Below, piece by piece: positions 1 through 5,055 of a DNA stretch of 5,098 nt (position 1 is its first letter; each line of letters opens with the position of its first letter). The DNA lies in NCBI GenBank assembly GCA_009885605.1, contig VFKK01000293.1:1-5098 (forward strand), in the 5' to 3' direction. The notes under the pieces are model-generated. The model was not told the origin of the DNA and did no database searches. It worked only from the letters and a program-made list of their open reading frames with translations. This stretch comes from Cyclobacteriaceae bacterium. Lineage in GTDB: Bacteria > Bacteroidota > Bacteroidia > Cytophagales > Cyclobacteriaceae. The translations under genes were made by a program, and so were the position numbers.

Positions 1-36
1 GTACGTGCTGTGAACTGTCGAACGTCGTCTGTTGAG

Positions 37-93
37 GATTATCCGCTGCTTTAACAACCTATTTTGGTCCTACTGGCAAAGTTGCGGATAATC
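37..93. repeat. Interrupted 10-bp inverted repeat
   Basis: GATTATCCGC at 37-46 is matched perfectly by its reverse complement GCGGATAATC at 84-93. The pairing resumes after a 2x2 internal loop with CTTT (49-52) against AAAG (78-81). The enclosed bases include a further weak ACC/GGT pairing. The structure lies beyond the terminator of the peptidase gene and has no T-run of its own, so it is not an obvious terminator. It may be part of a small intergenic repeat element or a structured end of a gene to the left of the window. The function is unknown. Confidence 0.5.
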
Positions 94-103
94 ATAAAAA
101 AGA

Positions 104-137
104 TAAAACCCGCAGAAGTTTCCTCCTGCGGGTTTTT
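104..137 (-). terminator. Rho-independent terminator of the S9 peptidase gene
   Basis: An 11-bp perfect stem, AAAACCCGCAG (105-115) with CTGCGGGTTTT (126-136), closes a 10-nt loop. On the minus strand it begins about 18 bp after the peptidase stop codon, and the GC-rich core is followed by a TTTT run and then more T-rich sequence. The plus-strand side also ends in a T-run (133-137), so it could work in both directions and insulate a gene to the left of the window. Confidence 0.9.
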
Positions 138-154
138 CCATTTAGGAAAAATAA

Positions 155-2341
155 TTAAAGCTTCCGCTTCAGAAAATCGGTCATCTGCTTGTACAAGTGC
201 CAAGTTGTATTTCCTCCGGATATCCCGTGATTTTTGTTTGGATAGTAGAACGACTCAAATTGTTTGTCTGCAGAGATCAAGGCGTTTACCAAATCCACTG
301 AGTTTTGAAAGTGAACGTTGTCATCGCCAGTTCCATGGATCAAAAGTAGGTTTCCTTTCAGCTTATTCACATGCGTAATCGGACTATTGTCGTCATATCC
401 TGATGGATTGAGTTGTGGCGTCTGCAGAAATCGTTCGGTATAGATCGTATCGTAATATCTCCAGGTCGTCACCGGAGCAACTGCAATCGCTGTTTTGAAT
501 ACATCATTTCCGATCATCAAAGCCAGAGAAGACATATATCCACCATACGACCAACCCCAGATTCCGATTCTCGCAGGGTCAACAAAAGGCATTTTCGCAA
601 AATACTTTGCTCCTTCGATCTGATCAATGGTTTCGAGTTTGCCTAGATTTGCGTAAGTAGAATGTTTGAAATCCCGGCCTCGTGCTCCGGTGCCTCGATT
701 GTCCACGCAAGCCACGATGATGCCCTCTGCTGCTAATTGCTGATGCCAGAAGTCGCGGGTTCCTCCCCAGCTGTTCATCACATTTTGTGACCCAGGGCCT
801 CCGTACACATACATAAGTACTGGATATTTTTTATTCGGATCAAAGTCTGCCGGCTTGATGATGTAGCCATTCAGCTCAGTACCATCCACTGTCGGGAAGG
901 TGAAAAACTCCTTTTTGCCCAGCGCAAAACCTGCCAATCGATCTTTCAAAGTTTGGTTATCCTCCAATACTTTTAGCTCGGCCCCAGAAGCAGCATTCAA
1001 ACTTACCCGCACCGGCGTATCGGCAGTTGAATAATAATCAATGAAGAATTTATGATCCGGGCTCATGTTAATGGTGTGAGTTCCTTTAGCTGGCGTGAGG
1101 GCTTTTTTAGCTTTTCCGTCCAGATTGATCACATAGAAATTTCTTTCCAAGGGAGAAGCCTCAGTGGAAACGAAATAGACCTTCTTTGCTTTTTCATCCA
1201 CTCCGACCAGCGAACTCACTTCCCATGCTCCCGTGGTGATCTGACGGATTAGTTTCCCGTCGATTGCGTGATGGTAAATATGCTTGAAACCATCCTGCTC
1301 GGAAGTTCGGATAAACGATTTTCCATCTGCGAGATACTCCAAGTTGTCATTGTTGTCCAAATCCACATAGGTTTTGGAGGTATCGGAAATGATCAAACTA
1401 CTCGCTCCGGTACTTGCATTGGCATGAAAAAGATCCATCTGATTCTGAAGACGGTTCAAGCGTATGAAAGCCAGCGTATTCGCATCTTTAGTCCAATAGA
1501 TCCTTGGCAGATAAATATCCGTCTCCGTTCCTGCATCAATTTTTTGAGTTTTCGAAGTCGCCAAATCATAGACATGAATACTTACGAGCGCATTTTTCTC
1601 TCCTGCCTTTGGGTATTTGAATTTATAATCTTTAGGATATAGCGGTCCCCACATTTGCATGTTAAACTCAGGCACGGCTGTTTCATCAAATCGGATAAAG
1701 GCTATTTTCTTTCCGTCAGGAGACCATTTGAAAGCCTGAGCCATGGAAAATTCTTCCTCGTAAACCCAATCAGCCGACCCGTTGATGACTTTGTTCCATT
1801 CCCCGCCTGTTGTGATTTGGGTTAGTTTGTTGTTCGCCAATTCAACCATGTACAGGTTGTTTTCTTTGACAAAAGCCACTTTGTCATTGTCCGGCGAAAG
1901 GGTGGCGTAGGAGATTTTCTCTCCGTTCATCAACTGCTGCTTTTGGCCAGTAGCCATGTCAACCACAAAGAAAATCCCTTTCGAAGATCGGCGATAAATC
2001 GACTCGACATCAGATGCTATCAGGGCTTTCGTTTCGTCAGGATTGAAGGAATAGCTTGAGAAATTCACCCCAAGCCCTCTTCCATCCAGCAAAACCGCTT
2101 CCTCAGCTCCGGTGGAAATATTGATTTTTACCACTACAGGAGCTCCCATCCGATTTATCTGGGAACTGTAATACTGCCCGTCTTTCATCCAATTGATGCC
2201 ATTGACAGATTTTTGGGCGAAAGTGCCTTTTTTGAAGACATCCTCGATCGTCACTTTTTTCTGGGCTTGAGCTTGCAAACTGACAATCATTCCCAGAGCC
2301 AGGCTCAGTGACAAGGCCAGCACTTTCCAACTTTTAATCAT
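155..2341 (-). CDS. Exported S9-family dipeptidyl peptidase (DPP-IV type)
   Basis: A serine exopeptidase expected to remove N-terminal X-Pro or X-Ala dipeptides from peptides outside the inner membrane. At 728 aa it is close to bacterial DPP-IV enzymes of about 720 aa. Residues 1-26 form a signal peptide: Lys3 and Lys6, a hydrophobic core at 7-21, then an A-Q-A-like cleavage region. Residues of about 100-460 form the beta-propeller (DPPIV_N). It carries DWVYEEE at 191-197, whose Glu196-Glu197 match the pair that anchors the substrate N-terminus in DPP-IV. Residues of about 490-728 form the alpha/beta-hydrolase domain, with the triad Ser598 (GWSYGG), Asp673 (HGTGDDNVHF) and His705 (NKNHGI). 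Tyr513 in VYGGPGSQ fits the oxyanion tyrosine, and Asn675 matches the DPP-IV asparagine. The ATG at 2341 is chosen because it gives the complete signal peptide; it has an A-rich leader (AAAATAAG) without a strong Shine-Dalgarno site. The triad and Glu pair support DPP-IV over an acylaminoacyl or oligopeptidase role, but substrate range is inferred. It appears monocistronic. Confidence 0.95.
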   Translation of the reverse strand: MIKSWKVLALSLSLALGMIVSLQAQAQKKVTIEDVFKKGTFAQKSVNGINWMKDGQYYSSQINRMGAPVVVKINISTGAEEAVLLDGRGLGVNFSSYSFNPDETKALIASDVESIYRRSSKGIFFVVDMATGQKQQLMNGEKISYATLSPDNDKVAFVKENNLYMVELANNKLTQITTGGEWNKVINGSADWVYEEEFSMAQAFKWSPDGKKIAFIRFDETAVPEFNMQMWGPLYPKDYKFKYPKAGEKNALVSIHVYDLATSKTQKIDAGTETDIYLPRIYWTKDANTLAFIRLNRLQNQMDLFHANASTGASSLIISDTSKTYVDLDNNDNLEYLADGKSFIRTSEQDGFKHIYHHAIDGKLIRQITTGAWEVSSLVGVDEKAKKVYFVSTEASPLERNFYVINLDGKAKKALTPAKGTHTINMSPDHKFFIDYYSTADTPVRVSLNAASGAELKVLEDNQTLKDRLAGFALGKKEFFTFPTVDGTELNGYIIKPADFDPNKKYPVLMYVYGGPGSQNVMNSWGGTRDFWHQQLAAEGIIVACVDNRGTGARGRDFKHSTYANLGKLETIDQIEGAKYFAKMPFVDPARIGIWGWSYGGYMSSLALMIGNDVFKTAIAVAPVTTWRYYDTIYTERFLQTPQLNPSGYDDNSPITHVNKLKGNLLLIHGTGDDNVHFQNSVDLVNALISADKQFESFYYPNKNHGISGGNTTWHLYKQMTDFLKRKL

Positions 2342-2549
2342 CTTATTTTAATTTGGGTAATCAACTCCTGTTTTTCAGGAGCCGAATATAAAAAAAATGC
2401 TGTGTTGGGCTAAAGGGAATCTTGTTAACGGTCCTTCAAAACCGGGTTTTTATTCTTAAAAAATCTGAATCAGGCAAAACTTCCGGAGGCTTTCATTTCT
2501 CCCTTAGCCAAAAAATCAGCTAATTCGCATAGTTAAGCTATCCCAGCAA
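2342..2549. promoter_or_regulatory. Divergent intergenic region between the peptidase gene and ddl
   Basis: These 208 bp must hold the promoters of both divergent genes. For the minus-strand gene, TATATTCG (plus-strand 2383-2390) is one mismatch from the Bacteroidota -7 element TAnnTTTG, but I see no convincing -33 TTTG at the right distance. For ddl, no match to either the Bacteroidota or the sigma-70 consensus stands out. Other visible structures are a 6-bp hairpin at 2365-2381 and a short AAAAC/GTTTT palindrome at 2438-2450. No coding sequence is apparent. Promoter positions are not resolved by inspection. Confidence 0.5.
2365..2381 (-). promoter_or_regulatory. Perfect 6-bp hairpin in the peptidase leader
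   Basis: CTCCTG (2365-2370) and CAGGAG (2376-2381) form a perfect stem around a 5-nt T loop, which reads AAAAA on the minus-strand transcript. It lies about 23 nt upstream of the peptidase ATG. If the TATATTCG candidate at 2383-2390 is the -7 element, the hairpin would sit at or very near the 5' end of the mRNA, where it could stabilise the transcript. It does not cover the start codon. The role is speculative. Confidence 0.4.
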
Positions 2550-3536
2550 ATGAATAAAAAAATAGCCCTTGTCACCGGAGGATTTACCGGTGAATCTGTG
2601 ATTTCCCTGAAGAGCGCAGCAGTCGTGGAGCGGACGATCGATCGTGAGCGGTACGATGTCTACAAGATCCTCATTTACCCAAATGACTGGCATTATATGA
2701 GTGCTTCGGGAGAGAAAATCCCAGTGGATCTGAATGATTTTAGCATCAGCTTAGGCGATGAAAAAATAAAATTTGATGGGGTTTTCAATATTCTTCACGG
2801 TTCCCCTGGCGAAGATGGAAAGCTCGCAGGCTACTTTGATATGTTGGGAATTCCTTATACCACCTGTGATCAGTTGACTTCCGCTATCACGATGAATAAA
2901 GGCTACACCAAAGCTCTCGTGCAGGAAATCCCCGAATTGAACGTGGCGAAATCGCTTCAGCTTTTTGAAAATACGGTTGAAAATCTCCAGAAAATCGAGT
3001 CTGAATTAGTTCTTCCGCTTTTCATCAAACCGAATAACGGCGGAAGCTCAATCGGAATGACGAAAGTAAAAACATGGGATGATCTTCCGGAAGCGTTGGA
3101 CAAAGCTTTCGCAGAAGACAAGCAAGTGCTCGTGGAAGAGTTTGTGTCTGGAAGGGAATTTTCAATTGGTATTTACAAAGGAAGAGGAGAAATCTCCGTA
3201 CTTCCTGCTACCGAGATTGTGAGCAGTAAGGAGTTTTTCGACTACGAAGCTAAATACACTCCGGGTGTGGCGGAGGAAATTACTCCGGGAAGAATGTCTG
3301 ATGAAGAAAAGTCACGGGTGGATCGAATCGTCTATAAAGTATATGAAAAACTCAACTGCAAAGGCGCAGTGCGGGTGGACTACTTCCTGCAGTCCGAAAC
3401 CGGCAAATTCTACTTTATAGAAATCAACACCGTGCCCGGTCAAACAGAAACCAGCTTGATTTCTCAGCAAGTACGAGTGGCCGGGAAAGATGTGAAAGAG
3501 TTTTACTCAGAGTTGATTGAGGAGATGTATTCCTGA
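2550..3536 (+). CDS. ddl: D-alanine--D-alanine ligase
   Basis: Joins two D-alanines with ATP to give D-Ala-D-Ala, the dipeptide that MurF adds to the UDP-MurNAc-tripeptide in cytoplasmic peptidoglycan synthesis. At 328 aa it is full length for the family. Residues of about 1-105 form the N-terminal domain, with GGFTGESVIS (10-19), whose Glu15 matches the catalytic Glu of E. coli DdlB, and HGSPGEDG (83-90). The ATP-grasp part follows: KPNNGGSSIGM (160-170) with Ser166, DYEAKY (231-236) with Lys235 and Tyr236, Arg275 and Asp277 in VRVDYF, and the metal ligands Glu291 and Asn293 in EINTVPGQT. Tyr236 corresponds to the Tyr that marks D-Ala-D-Ala ligases, where VanA-type D-lactate ligases have another residue, so vancomycin-type resistance is not indicated. 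The ATG at 2550 is chosen because GG(F)xGE then starts at the usual position; no Shine-Dalgarno site precedes it. No terminator is visible between the stop codon and the insertion sequence. Confidence 0.97.
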   Translation: MNKKIALVTGGFTGESVISLKSAAVVERTIDRERYDVYKILIYPNDWHYMSASGEKIPVDLNDFSISLGDEKIKFDGVFNILHGSPGEDGKLAGYFDMLGIPYTTCDQLTSAITMNKGYTKALVQEIPELNVAKSLQLFENTVENLQKIESELVLPLFIKPNNGGSSIGMTKVKTWDDLPEALDKAFAEDKQVLVEEFVSGREFSIGIYKGRGEISVLPATEIVSSKEFFDYEAKYTPGVAEEITPGRMSDEEKSRVDRIVYKVYEKLNCKGAVRVDYFLQSETGKFYFIEINTVPGQTETSLISQQVRVAGKDVKEFYSELIEEMYS

Positions 3537-3586
3537 GACTTTAGATATAAGATTTAAGACATGAGATTTAAGATATAGGATTTAAG
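3531..3586. repeat. 14-bp tandem repeats (three good units, one degenerate)
   Basis: Three contiguous 14-bp units occupy 3545-3558, 3559-3572 and 3573-3586 and follow the consensus AYATRRGATTTAAG; the GATTTAAG half is identical in all three. The preceding 14 bp (3531-3544) match the second unit at 10 of 14 positions and contain the ddl stop codon. The array ends exactly where the insertion sequence begins. There are no spacers, so it is not a CRISPR. It resembles the degenerate intergenic repeats seen in many Bacteroidota genomes, but no function is evident. Confidence 0.75.
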
Positions 3587-3611
3587 TGTCATGTCCTGAA
3601 ATAGCTTGACA
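3587..3611. repeat. Left terminal inverted repeat (IRL) of the IS
   Basis: This 25-bp end matches the reverse complement of 4987-5011 at 19 of 25 positions. The shared blocks are TGTCA at the tip, GTCCTGA at positions 7-13 and TGACA at positions 21-25. The sequence begins with TGTCA and ends with TGACA, so the end is itself palindromic at its edges. Its inner part overlaps a hairpin at 3602-3625. Confidence 0.88.
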
Positions 3612-3625
3612 GTAAAGTCAAACTA
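3602..3625 (+). promoter_or_regulatory. Hairpin between IS left end and orfA
   Basis: TTGAC (3606-3610) pairs with GTCAA (3617-3621) around the loop AGTAAA. The stem continues past a C/A mismatch with TAG (3602-3604) against CTA (3623-3625). It lies 15 nt before the orfA ATG and leaves the AGG ribosome-binding candidate free. In other insertion sequences, hairpins at this place lower transposase expression from outside transcripts; that role here is only inferred. Confidence 0.4.
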
Positions 3626-3640
3626 AACTCAGGTAAAATT

Positions 3641-4021
3641 ATGACAAAAGTAGTGAGGGAAATCAATCGGTACAGTATTAGCTTCAAGAAGCAGGTGTTA
3701 GAGGAGTTGGAAAGCGGTTCCTCTATTTCGTTCCTTCAAAAGAAGTATGGAATTCGGGGAGGGGAGACGATTCAAAACTGGATAAAATCCTTTGGAAGAC
3801 ACCACCTTCTGAACAAAACAGTACGAATAGAAACCATGGACGAGAAAAACAGGCTCAAGCAATTAGAAGAAGAAAATGGGAAACTGAAGGCGGCACTGGC
3901 AGATTCGATTATAGCCAACAAGTGCCTGGAGACCCTTATCCAGGTTGCCAATGAGGAATACAAAACGGATCTAAAAAAAAACTTTGGCATCGATGTGTTG
4001 AAAAAAGGTCAAAGGAGGTGA
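3641..4021 (+). CDS. IS3-family transposase OrfA (HTH plus leucine zipper)
   Basis: The DNA-binding part of an IS3-type transposase. It recognises the terminal inverted repeats and, made alone, usually acts as a regulator of transposition. At 126 aa it is slightly longer than the common 90-110 aa. Residues of about 12-51 form a helix-turn-helix with the recognition helix near GETIQNWIKSFG (41-52). Residues of about 68-100 form a leucine zipper with L72, N79, L86 and N93 at one heptad position and L75, L82, S89 and L96 at the other; IS3 transposases multimerise through such zippers. The ATG at 3641 has an AGG 7 nt upstream, in CAGGTAAAATT. The TGA stop overlaps the GTG of orfB (GTGA). Close to its end, an A9 run offers an in-frame slippery site for the OrfAB fusion. 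Confidence 0.92.
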   Translation: MTKVVREINRYSISFKKQVLEELESGSSISFLQKKYGIRGGETIQNWIKSFGRHHLLNKTVRIETMDEKNRLKQLEEENGKLKAALADSIIANKCLETLIQVANEEYKTDLKKNFGIDVLKKGQRR

Positions 4022-4896
4022 GTGTTTCCACTGCGTGTTCGTACTTCGGACACAGCAGATCAGCCTATTACGACTGGATAAATGTGCGGATCCGGGAGGA
4101 AACAGGTTTTGATCTGGTCTTGGACCTGGTCCGGAATCAGCGGGCTGTTCACCCCAGAATGGGAGGCAAAAAACTCTATCACATCCTGAAAGGGGAAATA
4201 GAAAGGCTTGGGCTGAAACTGGGAAGAGATAAGTTCTTTGATCTTCTGGGCTCAAGTGGGCTGTTGGTTAAGCGGAAGAGGAGATATGTAGTGACTACGC
4301 AGTCTTTTGTTCGGTTCAGCCAGTTCGGGGATCATTACAACGGCAGGAAATGGACAGCTCCGCATCAAGCGTGGGTCTGTGACATTACCTACATCCGTGT
4401 AGGTGAAACGTTCCGGTATCTGTTCCTGATCACCGATGCATGGAGCAGAAAAGTGGTTGGGTGGTTTCTGGGGAATACTCTTGAAGCAAGATGGGCTGTT
4501 GAGGCCCTGAAAATGGCCATCAGGCAATGCCCTGATCCCAAAGGACTGGTTCACCATTCCGACAGAGGGTTTCAGTATTGCAGTAAAAAGTATACAACAC
4601 TGCTCAAAAAGACAGGAATAGAGTCAAGCATGGGAGAAGCGGGGAACTGCTATGACAATGCCATGGCCGAAAGAGTCAACGGGATACTCAAGACGGAGTA
4701 TCTTCTGGATTCCAGATTCAACAACCTCAGCCAAGCTCATGCTTGCGTGAGGCATGCGGTAAAAAGCTATAATGAAAAAAGGCCACACCTGTCATTGGGA
4801 ATGAGGATTCCCACAGAAGTGCATCAGAGCAATTCTGTGTTTTCATCTCTCAAACGCAAAAGTAGCCCAAGCCAGAAACCAGTAAAGGCTAAATAA
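3641..4896 (+). CDS. Predicted OrfAB transposase made by -1 frameshift
   Basis: The likely active transposase. OrfA would be read to the slippery A9C tract, where ribosomes slip back one base at 3982 and continue in the orfB frame. The result would be 114 residues of OrfA, a 12-residue linker (CTT at 3982 to GAG at 4017) and 292 residues of OrfB, 418 aa in total. The orfB frame is open from 3955, after a TGA at 3952-3954, so the slip site lies within the frame overlap. The fusion joins the HTH and zipper to the DDE domain, the arrangement known for IS911 and IS150. The fusion is inferred from the frames, not observed. Confidence 0.75.
3973..3982 (+). promoter_or_regulatory. Slippery A9C site for -1 ribosomal frameshifting
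   Basis: Nine A followed by C (3973-3982). In the orfA frame it reads A AAA AAA (3973-3979) and A AAA AAC (3976-3982), both of the X XXY YYZ form with the correct phase. A -1 slip at either gives the orfB frame without a stop codon. A second A-run at 4001-4007 is out of phase. Confidence 0.75.
4018..4896 (+). CDS. IS3-family transposase OrfB (DDE integrase domain)
   Basis: The catalytic half of the transposase, which cuts and joins DNA at the element ends. Residues of about 30-90 match the helical HTH_21-like segment of OrfB proteins, including HPRMGGKKLYHIL (45-57). The rve core follows: Asp122 (WVCDITYI), Asp182 (HHSDRGFQY) and Glu218 (NAMAERVNG), with 35 residues between the second Asp and Glu. 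Lys225 lies seven residues after the Glu, the IS3-family D,D(35)E/K signature. The frame is intact. The first possible start is the GTG at 4018, which overlaps the OrfA stop codon. The Shine-Dalgarno-like AAGGAGG runs straight into this GTG with no spacer, so independent initiation looks weak, and OrfB is probably made mainly as OrfAB or by stop-restart. The Lys/Ser-rich C-terminal tail (about 276-292) is encoded partly by one arm of a long hairpin. Confidence 0.93.
   Translation: MSVSTACSYFGHSRSAYYDWINVRIREETGFDLVLDLVRNQRAVHPRMGGKKLYHILKGEIERLGLKLGRDKFFDLLGSSGLLVKRKRRYVVTTQSFVRFSQFGDHYNGRKWTAPHQAWVCDITYIRVGETFRYLFLITDAWSRKVVGWFLGNTLEARWAVEALKMAIRQCPDPKGLVHHSDRGFQYCSKKYTTLLKKTGIESSMGEAGNCYDNAMAERVNGILKTEYLLDSRFNNLSQAHACVRHAVKSYNEKRPHLSLGMRIPTEVHQSNSVFSSLKRKSSPSQKPVKAK
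4031..4058 (+). other. Strong hairpin at the start of orfB
   Basis: GTGTTCG (4035-4041) pairs with CGGACAC (4047-4053) around a TACTT loop, with a single G-U wobble. After one bulged A (4054), CTGC (4031-4034) pairs with GCAG (4055-4058). That makes 11 base pairs. It begins 48 nt after the slippery site and 10 nt after the overlapping GTGA. This is farther than a simple frameshift-stimulating stem, so a role in frameshifting or in limiting OrfB initiation is only a possibility. Confidence 0.45.
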
Positions 4897-4936
4897 ACGC
4901 CGCTACGCGCCGGCCTTGACTGGTTTCCTAGCTTGG
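4867..4936 (+). terminator. Long hairpin across the transposase stop codon, possible terminator
   Basis: The left arm (4867-4889) and right arm (4913-4936) are near-perfect reverse complements. GAAACCAGTAAAGGC pairs with GCCTTGACTGGTTTC with one mismatch, and CCAAGC pairs with GCTTGG at the base, separated by a small irregular region. The 23-nt loop contains the stop codon (4894-4896). No clean T-run follows on either strand, so intrinsic termination is uncertain. It may instead stabilise the 3' end of the transposase mRNA or weaken transcription through the element end. The pairing is direct observation; the function is inferred. Confidence 0.5.
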
Positions 4937-4986
4937 ACAAAAGGGCATTTAAGAGGATTAAAACCAAAAGAAAAACAAAGAAAAAG

Positions 4987-5011
4987 TGTCAGGTAAAATC
5001 AGGACGTGACA
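4987..5011. repeat. Right terminal inverted repeat (IRR) of the IS
   Basis: This 25-bp end matches the left end in reverse complement at 19 of 25 positions. Like the left end, it is bounded by TGTCA (4987-4991) and TGACA (5007-5011) with exactly 15 bp between. It includes TCAGGTAAAAT (4989-4999), which also occurs in direct orientation at 3629-3639 just before orfA. Confidence 0.88.
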
Positions 5012-5013
5012 CA

Positions 5014-5039
5014 GATGAACGACCGATGTTGGATGACGG
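5014..5039. repeat. Degenerate GATG-type intergenic repeat
   Basis: GATG recurs at 5014, 5025 and 5032 in a GATGA/GACC-rich context. The first 34 bases of the window, read on the minus strand, have a similar look (GACGACGTTCGACAG). The units are few and imperfect, so this is a weak call. No gene is seen here. Confidence 0.3.
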
Positions 5040-5055
5040 GAAATCTGAGAAAAAA

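Larger units (their letters stand above)
3587..5011 (+). mobile_element. Complete IS3-family insertion sequence, about 1425 bp
   Basis: A compact element with terminal inverted repeats, overlapping orfA and orfB in the -1 arrangement, and an intact DDE integrase, all hallmarks of the IS3 family. Both ends fit the family rule of TG at the left and CA at the right. The length falls in the usual 1.2-1.5 kb range. Both reading frames are uninterrupted and every expected catalytic residue is present, so it may still be active. One more complementary pair (G3586/C5012) could extend the ends by 1 bp. The flanking triplets are AAG on the left and CAG on the right, so no exact 3-4 bp target duplication is seen. 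The IS3 subgroup cannot be set with certainty from inspection. Confidence 0.9.

Noticed and set aside
64..1642. Plus-strand open frames at 64-378, 413-646, 1052-1252 and 1268-1642
   Set aside because: All but the first part of 64-378 lie antisense to the 728-aa peptidase, which has an intact triad and signal peptide. Their translations show no recognisable domain, and 64-378 also runs through the terminator.
2103..2330. Second minus-strand frame (75 aa) within the start of the peptidase gene
   Set aside because: It overlaps the signal peptide and propeller region in another frame and has no domain or leader of its own.
2438..2450. AAAACCGGGTTTT as a terminator
   Set aside because: The stem is only five AT-rich pairs around a 3-nt loop, and no gene ends before it on either strand.
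2550..3536. VanA/VanB-like D-Ala-D-Lac ligase
   Set aside because: The DYEAKY motif keeps the Tyr typical of D-Ala-D-Ala ligases, and no vanH or vanX homologue is present in the window.
3545..3586. CRISPR-like array
   Set aside because: The 14-bp units are directly contiguous, with no spacers and no cas genes nearby.
3606..3639. TTGACA as a -35 box for an orfA promoter
   Set aside because: No acceptable -10 lies 16-18 bp downstream. TAAACT is 12 bp away and TAAAAT 22 bp away. The TTGACA is explained by the terminal repeat and the hairpin.
4001..4007. A AAA AAG as an alternative slippery heptamer
   Set aside because: In the orfA frame the codons are AAA AAA GGT, so the heptamer is out of phase for a -1 slip. 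The A9C tract at 3973-3982 is in phase.
3772..4557. Minus-strand frames at 3772-3990, 3971-4255 and 4252-4557
   Set aside because: They are antisense to orfA and orfB, whose motifs are clear, and they encode no recognisable protein.
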